DNA from: Nelumbo lutea | Taxonomy: Eukaryota > Streptophyta > Magnoliopsida > Proteales > Nelumbonaceae | Length of the DNA stretch: 64,000 nucleotides | Assembly (NCBI GenBank): GCA_022828595.1 | Contig: JAKGHH010000002.1 | Span: forward strand, 105,893,254 to 105,957,253 | Direction: 5' to 3' | Part shown: one piece after another, positions 1 to 10,870 of the stretch | Layout of the letters: every line of letters starts with the position of its first letter | Numbering within the stretch: position 1 is the stretch's first letter | The notes under the pieces: model-generated | What the model saw: only the letters and a program-made list of their open reading frames with translations | What the model was told of the DNA's origin: nothing | Databases searched by the model: none | Made by a program: the position numbers and the translations under genes

Positions 1-1468
1 TAATGAAATTATAATTAACCAATGTATTTCTTCGTATAACCATTAAAATATATTAATTCAATGTATGTACTAGCGGGGACTCGTGTGATGCACAGGATTT
101 GTTAAGTGAAAGATAAATAATAGAAACACATAAGAGTATACAATTGTTTTATATTTTTAACTTTTTAAATAATTAATAATTATTTATATTTTATATACTA
201 CTCTTAATAAATTTTTTACAATACAAAAATAACAACAACTAATTTCAGACAAGGTTGTTAGTCAAATAGATGAAACCGATCAACTCAACCCAAGTTAGTT
301 GGTTTTCTAGTATTTCTAATTGGCTCTGGTTCAATAATTTCCCAACCTGACCAATTTGGATCAGTTTCGCTTTGGTCATTTGTAAACCGACCATAATCTA
401 ACAACTTAACCATAGATATATATTAATATTTTATATTTTAAATATACTTTTTTAATATGAGAAGTGTGAAAATTCTCATATTTCTTAGTCTAAAATATTT
501 TATACTAAATTTATTTTCTAATAATGCCACTATATTTTTTTTAATTTAAATTTCAGTTTTTAAGTTTAAATCTTTTGAACCGAATGACCAAACCAAAAAT
601 CAACCCAAATTGACATAACCCAAGTGAGTCAGTTTTTACAAATGGTCAATCAATTTCGGGTGACCAACTCCTCAACCTAACCAGGTCAATTTGGTTAGTC
701 AAACAGCCTACAACCAAATCAAACCAACCCACGAACACTCCTAATTTCAACTAAATTAATAGTTTAATCTCTAATACACAATAATAGTTTAATCTCCAAT
801 AATTATTAAAAATATATTGATAACGAAAATACAATAGATAACAAATAAAAATACAATAAATACTAAAAATATATTAAATTAGTAAATAAACAGTATAATC
901 TCTAATAAATATTAATCAATAAATTATAACAAAAATAGAATAAGTTAAATTTAAAAAGTTACATAATAGTAGTTTAATCTCCAACAATTATTGAAAATTT
1001 TCACCTAAATAACAAAAATAAAATAAATCTAATTATATAAATACTTAGTGTAATACAATAAATATAAATTTTAGTATACATACTTATATAATAAATATCG
1101 ATTAAGATTTTCAAAGTATTATTAATGAATATTAATTTTTTGAAAGTTATGTTGTAGAACTATTAATTCATATAAGCAAACTTAGTTATTTACAATATTA
1201 TATAGTTATTTAAATAATATAATCATTTATATTTTAAAATATTAATTATTTAATAATCTGTAAAATTATAATTTATACTATTGTTACATAATTTCACTTT
1301 ATTTTTTAAAATATTAATTCAATATTGTTATAATTATTTTTCTATTTTTAATATTTTTTTAAAATTTATTAAATAATTTCGTTATTTTAACTATTTAAAA
1401 TCTTGTTATCTTAAATATTTTGTTATATATAATATTTAGTTATTTAAATATTCAAATGCTCTATAAAA

Positions 1469-2804
1469 TCTATATATTTATAAATAAATAAATATTTATA
1501 TATATATTAAAACAAAGCGGTCAATAAATTTTCTCATTTTTTTGAATTTTTTGTTTTTTTATTCTATGTCCTTTTTGAAATAACCAATGAGAAACACTTT
1601 CCCAATAACCTAAATAATCTCTTCTCCTAAAAAATATCCTAAACTACCTCCCCCATTTTCTCGAGAATTGTCTCTAATTCCTATTTATCTTCTAAATTAT
1701 CTCTAATTCCTATTTATCTCCACAATTATCTCTAATTTAGTAGAGAGTTTCTCTCCTAAATTATCTCTAATTCCTATTTATCCTCTCCCAAAATTTTTAT
1801 CTACATATCTAAAGAAAGTTTGGATTGAAAATTTTAATAACTATTTAAATATTCTAACAAAATTATATAATAACTTTAAAATATTTATTAAAAACATAAA
1901 AAAATAACTTTATATTTTTACAAAATATATCAGGAAATTATGTACTAACAATTTAAGTTATGTTTTTCCAGATTATCAATTTAAATGATTTTCAAATATT
2001 TAAAAATATGTAATAGCTTCAAATAAATAAAATTCAAATAAAAATAAATAAATATTTTGTAAATTATTTAAATATTTAAATTACTAAATATTTATCATTA
2101 CTATTTTTTAAATAGTTAAAATAACGAAATAATCTAATAAATAATTTTGCATTTGTATAGAATATATCATGAAATTATGTACTAACAATTAAAATTATGT
2201 TTTGTTGGGTCATCAATTTTTCAAACATTTAACAAAAAATTCTATATATTTTATAGATTATTTAAATATTTAAATAACTAGATCTTAAATAGTTAAAATA
2301 ACGAAATTATATAATAAATTAAAAAAAATCTTTAAAGCATAAAATTAATTATAACATAATATTGAAATTAATAATAATTTAAAATATTACAAAAATAATA
2401 ATGGAATTATGTAATAATAGTATAAATTATGATTTTATAGATAATTAAATTCTATAAATAACTAATATTGTAAATTTTAAATATTTTACATATTAGTTAA
2501 GTATTTAAATAAATGGGTGTTTTAAATCCATTGTTTAAAATATTTTACATATTATTTAAGTATTTAAATAAATGGGTATTTTAAATCCATTGTTTAAAAT
2601 ATTTTACATATCATTTTCCAGTGTCATGTAAGGGAAGATTGATTAAATCCATTTCAAAGTATAAGTGTTGTTTTAGTAAAATGCTAACTATAAGGTAGAT
2701 TTTAGTAAATCCATGAAATTATAAGGGGTAGTTTTGTAAATGACCATTTTCTATTATTTAGCTTTTGCTTAATAAATTACGTGCATTGCACGGGTCCTCA
2801 CTAG
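1469..2804 (+). mobile_element. Nested non-autonomous Helitron, plus strand
   Basis: It begins TC at 1469 after host A and ends CTAG at 2801-2804 before host T. A near-perfect hairpin (cgtgcattgcacg, 2780-2792) lies about 10 nt inside the 3' end. The first 350 bases (fragments such as 'ctaattcctatttatc') match the reverse complement of the 5' parts of the other two copies (5860-6195 and 6320-6575), showing one family. An 11-bp direct repeat (ctctataaaat) flanks it at 1459-1469 and 2807-2817, which is unusual for Helitrons. No ORF is present. Confidence 0.65.
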
Positions 2805-3424
2805 TACTCTATAAAATATTTATAATTCTTTGTTATTTGAATTTATTTTTTAAACTATTACATAATATTAAATCTTTTGTTATATAATTATTTAGCTATT
2901 TTAATATTTTGTTATATAATTATTTATCTATTTTTAATATTCTGTTATTAAGATATTTAGTTATTGAAATATTTAAATAATATTTTATTTTTTAATGTTA
3001 AATTTTTATTATTTGAATTACATTTAAATTGAACAATCCAAAAAATCATAACTTTGTGATGAATTTTAAGTATTATTTGAATTACATTTAATGTTAAATT
3101 TTTATTATTTGAATTACATTTAAATTGTTAGTACTTAATTTCGTGATAAATTTTGTAAAAATACTAGTAGGGACCCGTGTGATGCACGGGAAAATCTAAA
3201 AGATTTAATAATTTTATTTTTCATTTAATGTTGATTTATAAAAATAATTATTGTTAATTGAATATGAACAAATATTTTTAATAAATTTAGTTTTATTGAT
3301 AATTTGTAGTAATTTTAAATTCTTTTTATTATTTTTAAATAAAATTTTGATTAACTTTAAATAAATAGAAATAATTATAAAAGCTAACATTTTTATTAAT
3401 TCCACTAATAATTAACAATTATAT

Positions 3425-3915
3425 AGGAATGACAACAGGGTGGGTTCAAGGCAGGGCACCCCATCCCTTTCTCTGCCCATAGTCAAGACACTTTACCCCA
3501 TCCCTACCCTGTCCCTAGTGTCACGTGGGTTCAGGGCAAGGTAATCACTCCTCAATGTTGGGCGAGTTCAGGGACAAGGCACCCCACTCCTCATCAAGGA
3601 TGGAGAGTCCTCGAATTTTTCTGCCCCGTCCCAAGTATTGGGCAGGTTCAAGTTGAGGTGTAAATTGGGTTGTACTGGGTTGACACAAGACAACCCGCAT
3701 GTGGCCCGCACAAAGTGCGAGTCGTGCCATGCTGGCCCACAAGGCGTCCCGGGCCATGCCTCCCTCTAGGATAATTTGGGGGCCGATTTGGCATGGCCCA
3801 CAACCTAAGCCCGAACGAGCCCGTGCCGTACCGTGGGTTGGGCTGAGCATTGGGCCAGGCCATGCCGTATACCAAGCCAAGCTCAAGGCAAGGCACCCAC
3901 TCCCCATTCAAGGTT
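3425..3915. repeat. GC-rich repeat block inside the inner Helitron
   Basis: About 490 bases of GC-rich sequence lie in an otherwise very AT-rich element. Degenerate variants of 'gggttcaaggcagggcacccc' style words recur at about 3440, 3525, 3560 and 3880. Open frames on both strands follow from the low stop content of GC-rich DNA and show no domain. The outer Helitron copy lacks this block, so it is a secondary insertion or capture. I do not recognise the family. Confidence 0.4.
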
Positions 3916-4151
3916 TTTAAAATTGGACCAGATAGGGAACCGTTCTAGGGTCGAATGGTCCAACTGTTCAGTCCGAATGAATGACCCGCTTTGACAAAAA
4001 AAAAATAGAAATATAAAAAAATGACAAAAACTATTGTCCAGGTTGACGGTTTAACCGCCCAGGTTAGCAATTCGCTAACCAAATAACCAAATAAACAGTT
4101 TTTGCACAAAAAGCGATTTTGAGGTGAAATAGTGTCCGGTTCCCAATTTTT
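3916..4151 (-). mobile_element. Small TIR element, copy 1
   Basis: It starts 'aaggtttttaaaattggacc' and aligns in reverse orientation with elements at 16870-17092 and 20762-21049. They share, in order, the end motif, a block rich in 'gaatggtcc/gaccattc' words, a polyA/T-rich centre and a 'gaccaaat' block. The insert is absent from the outer Helitron copy. No coding capacity. The superfamily is not assigned. Confidence 0.5.
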
Positions 4152-6583
4152 TCTGTCTAACCATCTGGTTTGATGAAACCAACCCAATTAACTCAACCCG
4201 AGTTAGTCAGTTTTCTAGTATTTTAGGTTGGTTTTGGTTCAAAAATTTCCCAATTCGACCAAGTTGGATCAGTTCCACTTTAGGCATTTGTAAACCAACC
4301 AAAATCGAATGACCTAACCATGGATATATATTAATATTTTATATTTTAAATATAATTGTTAATATGAAAAAGTAGGAATTTTCCCATGTTTCTTAGTCTA
4401 AAATGTTTTATATCATAAATCTAATTTTTAAATTTATTATTTAATAATCATATTGTAATTTTTAAAATTAAATTAATTTTTTAAGTTTAAATCTTTTGAA
4501 CAAACTAACCAAACCAAAAAATTGACCCAAACCAATATAACTTGAGTGGGTCGGTTTTCACAAAAAGTTAGTCGGTTTAAGCTAACTAAGTCCCTAACCT
4601 GACCAGGTCGATTTGGTTGACCAAATAACCTACGACCGCACTGAACCAACTCATGAACACTCATATTTTCTGATAAATTAATATTCTTATCTTCAATAAA
4701 TAACAATAGTTTAATCTCCAATTATTATTGAAATTTTATAGCAAAAATACACAATTATTGAAAATATATATAATTAAATCTACAATAATTACAAAAATAC
4801 AATAAGTACTAAAAATATATTCACTTAGTCAATAAATGATATAATCTCAAATAATAGTTTAATCTCTACTAAATATTAATCAATAACTTATAACATAAAC
4901 ACAATAAATACAATAAGTACAATAAATTAAATTTAAAAATTTCAACAATAGTAATTTAATCTCATTGAAAATTTTCTATTAATTAACTAAACAAAGTAAA
5001 TTTATACATGCTTATTGAAAATACATTTTTCACAAAAGACAATAAATCTTAATTTTAGTATATATAATTATATAATAAATATAGTTTAAGAGTTTCAAAT
5101 TATTATTAATAGATATTTTTTTTTTGAAAGTTATTTTCTCAAATTATTACTTGATATAAGTGAAATTAATTATTTACAATATTATGTAAAAGTATTAAAT
5201 TATTATTAATTTAAATATTATGTTATATTTATTTTTCTACATTTTATATTTTTTTAAATTTATTACATAATTTATTTATTTTAACTATTTAAAATCTAGT
5301 TATGGTAAATATTTTGTTATTTAAAATATTTAGTTATTTAAATATTTATATAATATTTAAAATATTTAAATTTTAAAATATTATTTGTTTATTGAATTTA
5401 ATTATCCATAAAATCATAATTTATAATATGATTACATAATTTCATTATTAAATTTGTAATATATTAAATTATTATTAATTTAACTATTATGTTATAAATA
5501 TTTTTGTACTTTGAAGACATTTTTTAAATTTTTTACATAATTTCGTTATTTTAACTATTTAAAATCTAGTTATGATAAATATTTAGTTATTTAAATATTT
5601 AAATAATCTAAAAAATATTTAAATTTTTTTGTTATTTGAATTTTATTTATTTAAATCTATTACATATTATTAAATATTTAAATTGATAATTTAGAAAACC
5701 ATAATTTAAATTGTTATTACATAATTTGGTGATATATTTTGTAAAAGTATAAAATTATTTTTTGTGTTTTTAATAAATATTTTAAAGTTATTTTATAATT
5801 TTGTTAGAATATTTAAATAATTCTTAATTTTTTAATCCAAACTTTCTTTAGATAGATATAGATAAAAAGTAGGGGAGAGGATAAATAGGAATTAAAGATA
5901 ATTTAGGAGAAAAACTCTTTACTAAATTAGATATAATTTTGGAGATAAATAGGAACTAGAGAAATTTTGAAGATAAATAAGAATTAGAGATAATTTTGGA
6001 GAAATTGGAGGAGGTAGTTTAGGATTAATTTTAGGAGAAGATGTTATTTAGGTTATTGAGAAAGTGCTTCTCATTGGTTGTTTCAAAAATGACATGGAAT
6101 TAAAAAGATAAAAAATGAGAAAAATGAGAAAATAGATAAATAGCTTCTCTCAAAGGAGACACATGTTGTTTTTAATATATAGATAGATAGATAGATAAAA
6201 TTAATAATAATAGGAATATTATTAAATCTATTAGAATTATTTTTATGTTATTAATAATTATTTTAAAGCTATTATATACTTTTATTGAATATTTAAATAA
6301 TTCTTTTTTTTAAATCAAACTTTCTTTGTAGACAAAAAGTGGGGGAGAGGATAAATAGAAATTAGAGATAATTTAGGAGAAAGTAGGAGATAGTGGGGGA
6401 GGTAGTTTAGGAGAAATTTTAGGAGAGGGAAGTGTGTGTGGGGGGAGAGAGAGACAGGTTTTAGGTAACTTTTTATGGGGAAGGGGAGTATATCATTGGT
6501 TGTTTAAAAAATGACATAAAATTAAAAAAATAAAAAAAGAGAAAATTACTAAAACTTCCTTCTATATATATACACTTCATTGA

Positions 6584-7160
6584 GGTTTTATATTTAGTGT
6601 TAATGACAGACTTTTATGTTTTATTTAAGTATTTATAGTGTTTCCATATGTATCTTTGTGCATAGTAATTTTTCTCCAATACACATGCATATCCAAGGTG
6701 TGATACTTCCCTTAAAATTATTTTCGAAACACTTGTGTTTCTCATACTTTGAACCACAAAACCTCTTGGCGGTCCTTGGTTTTCCTTCCTCCGTTCCAAG
6801 CTTTGAGTAGTTTCACCCACCATCAAGTTGCATGGTGGTGTTGAAGATAATGGGCCCACGCCCAATCCAGCTCAGTCCAAGGCGCCCGCGTAACTAACTG
6901 GATTAACATGTACAGCTTAAACTTGTATATCAGCTAACCAACAATAGTAAATCTCTGAGATTAATTTGTTGTAACTTATCTACCAATACCAATATAAATA
7001 CATCATCAACCGAATCACCATTTTCTGTGATCGATTTTCACTCCAAATTCCTTTGTCTTTCAGTCTTTCAATCCAGTTACAGCCACATCCCTGAACTCCG
7101 GCCATTGAGATCCTTTTCCCCATTTCAGGCTTCACTTCTGGTCTTTGACATAACTCGGCA
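6584..7160 (+). promoter_or_regulatory. UBL-1 upstream region, with a possible solo LTR
   Basis: Bases 6584-6838 are unassigned spacer. From 6839 the sequence opens with 'tgttgaagataatgggccc', a typical plant LTR start, and contains a TATA-like box at 6991-7000 (aatataaata) about 165 nt before the ATG. Homology to the UBL-2 and UBL-3 upstream regions begins only near 7065 ('tccagttacagcc'), so this promoter differs from those of its paralogues. An LTR origin is inferred from the ends and TATA; no TSD was found. Confidence 0.35.
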
Positions 7161-7853
7161 ATGGTAGTCATCAATGTGATGCACAACGATAACATATACA
7201 GAATCAAGCAGAGATGCAAATCAGTCAGAGACGTAAAGTATCACCTCCAGGATCATGTATCCTACCACGATCAACTCCTTGTTTACAAAGGAGAACTGCT
7301 AACAAATGAGGAGGCTCTATCTGATCTGGGTATTCTGGAGGATGAAGATTATGAAGTAGAGATGTATCTTTACAGGAGGCTTCGCCATGAGATCATCACA
7401 GTCATCGTTGAAACAGAGGATGGTGTGTTATACATCGACATACCAAGCGACGATGAAGTCTTAAAACTGAAAAATACGATTGACAGGAGGGTGGGTATAA
7501 CTCCAAGGCGCCAGAATCTGACTACGCTGGGAGTTCGGATGTATGAGCAATGGAAGCTGGAGGATTATGCAATTGCCACTAGACAAACCGTTCAACTCAG
7601 GGAGAAACCTCCAAACCCAGAGTGGTTTGTAGCCATTGATGTGGAGGTTCCCAGCACTGGGCAATCAATGGTCATTAAGGTGGACCGATATGATACAGTT
7701 TACACATTGAAAGGTCTGATTCGTCGTGCTGACTTTGCTGAGAAACCTGACTTCCATCTTGAATATAAAGGCAAGCGGCTTGATGGAACAGTGGCCTTAA
7801 TAAGTTATGGTATTATTGAAGATGAGGATACTGTAAATTTGATTTATGACTGA
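7161..7853 (+). CDS. UBL-1: protein with three ubiquitin-like domains
   Basis: An intact 230-residue ORF without introns. Three divergent ubiquitin-like domains can be read: about 1-75, 77-150 and 155-230. Each keeps the beta-grasp pattern, with hydrophobic strands, the 'VYKGELL' or 'EYKGKRL' turn that matches the ubiquitin K48 loop, and a final 'DEDTVNLIY'-like strand. No domain ends in Gly-Gly, so it cannot be processed or conjugated like polyubiquitin; a non-covalent adaptor role is an inference. The ATG lies at the same place as in the paralogues at 17760 and 21809, all with the 'ggcaatggt' context. Indels between the three are in frame, which favours functional genes. The biological role is unknown. 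Confidence 0.8.
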   Translation: MVVINVMHNDNIYRIKQRCKSVRDVKYHLQDHVSYHDQLLVYKGELLTNEEALSDLGILEDEDYEVEMYLYRRLRHEIITVIVETEDGVLYIDIPSDDEVLKLKNTIDRRVGITPRRQNLTTLGVRMYEQWKLEDYAIATRQTVQLREKPPNPEWFVAIDVEVPSTGQSMVIKVDRYDTVYTLKGLIRRADFAEKPDFHLEYKGKRLDGTVALISYGIIEDEDTVNLIYD

Positions 7854-8596
7854 GATTTGGAAGATGGTTACACTTAGTATGATTTGAGTATGACAAAAAG
7901 TGAAGATAGTATGCGTTTGATTTCAAAATCCTTCTGTCTAATATCTTCAATCCCTTCAGTAAGTAGAAGAAATTGTTAGATTTTCTGTTTTTCAAGAGAG
8001 AAACTAGCTGATTGTGTGAGTTTCTTCTCTCCTTACCTCCTGAAGTGGGAAACAAAACAAGTCAAAAGGTCACAAATTTTCTTTTCTAAGGCATCAATGC
8101 AATGAGAAAGAAAGACAACAAAATTCAGGCCACTTTGTGATTTTCTTGGTTACCCTAATGTAGTTGGGTCCAGTTTCTTTATTGTCACAAATCTTGGCTA
8201 CTCTTAGATGAAATTGTATACCCTTTAACTTCAGTTTTATTCCTGCAGAATCAACTAAAATACTGCAAATTAAAACTGGAAGTCACGAAATTCCTGCAAA
8301 ACCCAGGTTCTGTAAGCATGTGTGGAACATGGAAAGGAACCCAATCGCTGGGAATTGGGATCACCTACTTTAATTTCAACCTGGGATGTTCTTCAGGATT
8401 CAGGAATCATGATTTAAGAGGGTAGCAACAGAACTAGTTCAGATGACAAGGAGGCACTATATTTCCATGTTTGCCATTTGAGAGAGTCGCTCTCGATCAC
8501 CTCTAACACTGCAAGTTGTGTAAACAACCTTTCCAACCATATGACTCAGTGTATTGAATGAATAGTTTGTCATTGAGAAAACACAAAAGCTGATGA
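7854..8596. other. UBL-1 3' flank shared with unit 2
   Basis: This is probable 3'UTR plus duplicated spacer. It aligns with 18447-19200 downstream of UBL-2, for example 'gagaaagaaagacaacaaaa' at about 8103 and 18802. Unit 3 lacks much of it. No coding potential was recognised. The stretch ends in 'tttgtcattgagaaaacaca', present in all three units, just before the H3 pseudogene junction. Confidence 0.6.
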
Positions 8597-8775
8597 CTTG
8601 CTAGCTGCCTTGGTTGCCAGCTGCTTACAGGGAGCCTTCCTCCTGTTGATTTCCTTGCTGTCTGCTTTTCCAGGATATCTCTGTATCTCTCTGAGCGGAA
8701 GAGAAGAAAAGAAAAGTTGATAGGTTTGTCAAAGGAAATGAAATGAAAGCTCGAAGAGAGACTGAAGCCGAAAAC
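8597..8775 (-). pseudogene. Truncated histone H3 pseudogene
   Basis: On the minus strand this matches the first roughly 27 codons and the 5'UTR of the intact H3 gene at 23300-23710. The start codon has become ATA (8676-8678), and one T is missing near 8638 (gccttcctcc against gcctttcctcc), which shifts the frame after the '[10 protein letters not shown]' region. The body of H3 is gone: at 8595-8600 the sequence jumps from unit-flank DNA ('tgatgac') straight into H3 codons near residue 25 ('ttgctagctgcc'). The upstream side is cut near 8780 by a retrotransposon remnant. It is plainly non-functional. Confidence 0.8.
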
Positions 8776-8781
8776 AGAAAG

Positions 8782-9434
8782 GGCCATCCTTGTGCACTTC
8801 GCATGCCGAAGTAGTCCCGCTTCCACGCCGGGACCTTGTTAGGAAGATCGTGCAAAAGCTTAAAACCCTGGCGAGGAGTAAGGTAATACGCCCGTCTCCC
8901 CCCAGGAAGAGGACCCGCCTGTCTCTTGAGCATCAAGATAGAGGAGAATATCTCTAAGTCCAAGGGGAAGTTTTGCTCGCAAAAAAGGGATATTGTCCCC
9001 ACCAGGTTCCGAATAGAGTTCGGATGAAGCTAGCCAATGGTGACACCGAAGTGGTTTATGACTTCGATGAGGAGGGGATGGAAAGGAAGTCGCAACCCTG
9101 CAGCGAGCTGCTCTCGAAAAATCACGATCTCGTCGGAACCGTGTTCCCAAGGAAAGCTACCCGAAGGAATGAAATATGTGTACCCCCCAGGAAGATTGTA
9201 GGATAGAAGTATGGATTGAAGCCCCTCAGGCGTCATGGTCGAAGGACCAAACCTGTCTAGCAGCCGACCTCGGCGGGAGGTAGACGCCAAACTGCCCAAA
9301 GCGACTCGGCCCACTAGTTCATAGTCTTCAGGCTCCACCTCAGGATCACTGAGGCAGTCTGGGGACACGGCTCGGTTGGTGGAACCTACGTCGGCCCTAC
9401 TCGAAGAATCGTCTAAGCTATCAAAGCTAGACAT
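8782..9434 (-). pseudogene. Antisense ORF (Transposase_28 / 'gypsy-type' domain) of a Tat-like Gypsy element
   Basis: Read from the minus-strand ATG at 9434, the ORF begins with an acidic, Ser/Asp-rich leader. It runs into the domain annotated in plants as 'putative gypsy type transposon', with recognisable motifs 'FREQLAAGLRLPFHPLL' and 'LTPRQGFKLLHDLP'. A single in-frame stop (TAG at 9030-9032, probably from CAG) interrupts it; the frame is otherwise open to 8782, where it is cut at the junction with the H3 pseudogene. The polypurine tract and LTR to its right (10077-10870) read on the plus strand, so this ORF is antisense to its element. Antisense ORFs of this kind are known in Tat-lineage Gypsy elements. 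Confidence 0.6.
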
Positions 9435-9611
9435 TGGGGAAAAGATAAATTCAAGAAAGTACTCACCGGAAAGTTTGAAGAACAAGCCAAAGAACCGTGA
9501 AGACTGTATAACCAGCCTTGACGCGAGCTGGAAAAGACTTGGACGCAAGTTGAAAGGTTGGACGCGAACTCAGTAGACACCGCAGAAGTGACAAACCAAC
9601 TGGGGTCCCCC

Positions 9612-9622
9612 ACTATTTATAG
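9612..9622 (-). promoter_or_regulatory. TATA box of the antisense ORF
   Basis: The minus strand reads gctataaatag, a near-consensus plant TATA box, about 180 nt upstream of the ATG at 9434 and followed by a C/T-rich leader. A GT donor-like site and a pyrimidine-rich stretch just before the ATG leave room for a 5'UTR intron. Confidence 0.5.
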
Positions 9623-10093
9623 CTACAGTAACCAAGAATCGATCGTGCAGACTGAAGACGACCCGACGGCCCACGTTCTTACCGACCGCACAACCCTTAA
9701 AGTCGAGACGTGATTGGCGCACGTCTTTCCGAAAAAAGTGAAACGTCAGCACGTCTTTTTGAAACCGACGTCGCTTCGACACGCGTCTTTTCGAAACTGA
9801 CGTGCCGCACGTCTCCCTGACAGTCAACTGCGCACGTACAGCAGTGGCGTGCCTTTTTGAAATGACCCGCTGTCACGTCCTAGCGGCACGAGTTGGTTTG
9901 AAATTTAAAATGCACGGTCACAACCACCAGCGTTCTTGAGTAAGCACGTTTCCAGCCTTCTCAAAAACTGAAAAAAACCTAGCAAAAGCGTCTCATACAG
10001 TGAAGGTTTGAAGGACGGGACAAATCCACCAGCTACCTCGTGAAAACTCCCCGCACCATGGGAAGACCCTCGGCGCAAGGAGTGGGGGGCAAT

Positions 10094-10870
10094 TGATGAA
10101 GGAAGATTTGGCCCAACCTCTTTATTATGAGACACGTGGCAGAAACGACAGCTCGGCAAAAGGGGACCAAGCCTAGGCGGGAACAAGGGCACACTTCGCC
10201 GAACTGACCCACCTTGTAATAGCTCGGGATACACTTCGCCGAACTAACCCACTTTGTAACAGCTCGGGATACACTTCGCCGAACTGACCCACCTTGTAAC
10301 AGCTCGGGATACACTTCGCCGAACTGACCCACCTTGTAACAGCTCGGGATACCTCCGAGCTCAAGACCGCCTCGCTCAGCACTTCGCATCATCTTCTGGG
10401 CACCAAAGCCAAACAAGTCGTACCATGCCTGACACTAGGGAGGTCCATGCCCGAGGGCGCCACGCCTGACTGACTTGGATCCGACGTTTGGCAGCAACAC
10501 TCTAAACAGCCACCTGCCACCGCCACTGACGCCGCCATCTCCAGTTAGACGGTTAGGCAGTGACGGTTCTGTCTCAGCAGAAGGGACGACGGCCGAGTTG
10601 ACAAGCGCAAGGGTAATCATACCCGATCTGACAAGGGCCTCGAGACGAGTACACGAAGTGACTATAAGAGCCCCCTGCCCCCCGATAACGGAGGTATGCA
10701 AACTTTGCGCTATCTGGTATTTCCTTGCTTTTGAAGGATTCTAACTTGAGCTTCGAAGCCTCTACACCGGGTTCCCCCCAGAGCTTTCCCATCTCTTCCA
10801 TTTCAGGTTCCCTGCTACCCTGTTCAGAAGCAAGGCAGCGGACAGCTAAGACTAGTCGGATCGCGCTCCA
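10094..10870 (+). mobile_element. 3' LTR of a Tat-like Gypsy element, with polypurine tract
   Basis: A polypurine tract (aaggagtggggggcaa, 10077-10092) precedes a TG start at 10094. The LTR has a 4x40-bp minisatellite in U3 (10191-10350), a TATA box (actataagag, 10661-10670) followed by 'gccccctgcccccc', and a plausible CA end at 10869-10870. The order of antisense ORF, PPT and LTR fits the 3' end of a Tat-lineage element. The 5' LTR and the pol region are not in this block, so no TSD can be tested. Confidence 0.6.
10191..10350. repeat. 40-bp minisatellite, four units
   Basis: Four head-to-tail copies start at 10191, 10231, 10271 and 10311, each opening 'acacttcgccgaact' and closing 'agctcgggat'. 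Units differ by only 1-4 bases. The array lies in the U3 part of the LTR. Confidence 0.95.

Larger units (their letters stand above)
3164..6195 (-). mobile_element. Inner non-autonomous Helitron, minus strand
   Basis: The 3' terminus is CTAG at 3164-3167 with host A at 3163. The subterminal hairpin lies at 3171-3190 (cccgtgtgatgcacggg). The 5' terminus reads TC on the minus strand at 6195-6194, within a (TCTA)n run, with host T at 6196. Joining 3163 to 6196 restores outer-element sequence that matches this copy's own 5735-5870, so the borders are exact. It carries an extra GC-rich block (3425-3915) and a small TIR element (3916-4151) that the outer copy lacks. Confidence 0.75.
70..6583 (-). 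mobile_element. Outer Helitron, minus strand, split by two later insertions
   Basis: The 3' end on the minus strand is a CTAG at 70-73, preceded by a GC-rich hairpin (74-95) of the type found just inside Helitron 3' ends, with host A at 69. The interior (100-1468, 2805-3163, 6196-6583) aligns segment by segment with the inner copy at 3164-6195, including the paired 'aactcaaccc' blocks at 265-755 and 4175-4660. Rejoining across both insertions restores the interior order. The 5' end near 6583 is not exact, because no host T follows a clear TC start. No Rep/helicase coding is seen, so the element is non-autonomous. Confidence 0.6.

Noticed and set aside
3545..3920. Overlapping long ORFs on both strands (up to 120 codons)
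   Set aside because: They lie in a GC-rich repeat where stops are rare by composition. No domain, no splice signals, and frames overlap on both strands.
10191..10350. CRISPR-like array
   Set aside because: The units are contiguous with no spacers, in a plant LTR. It is a minisatellite.
9905..10416. ORFs of 69-127 codons with repeated peptides across 10170-10350
   Set aside because: The peptide repeats are read-through of the 40-bp minisatellite. A 40-bp unit changes frame each repeat, so it does not encode a fixed peptide array.
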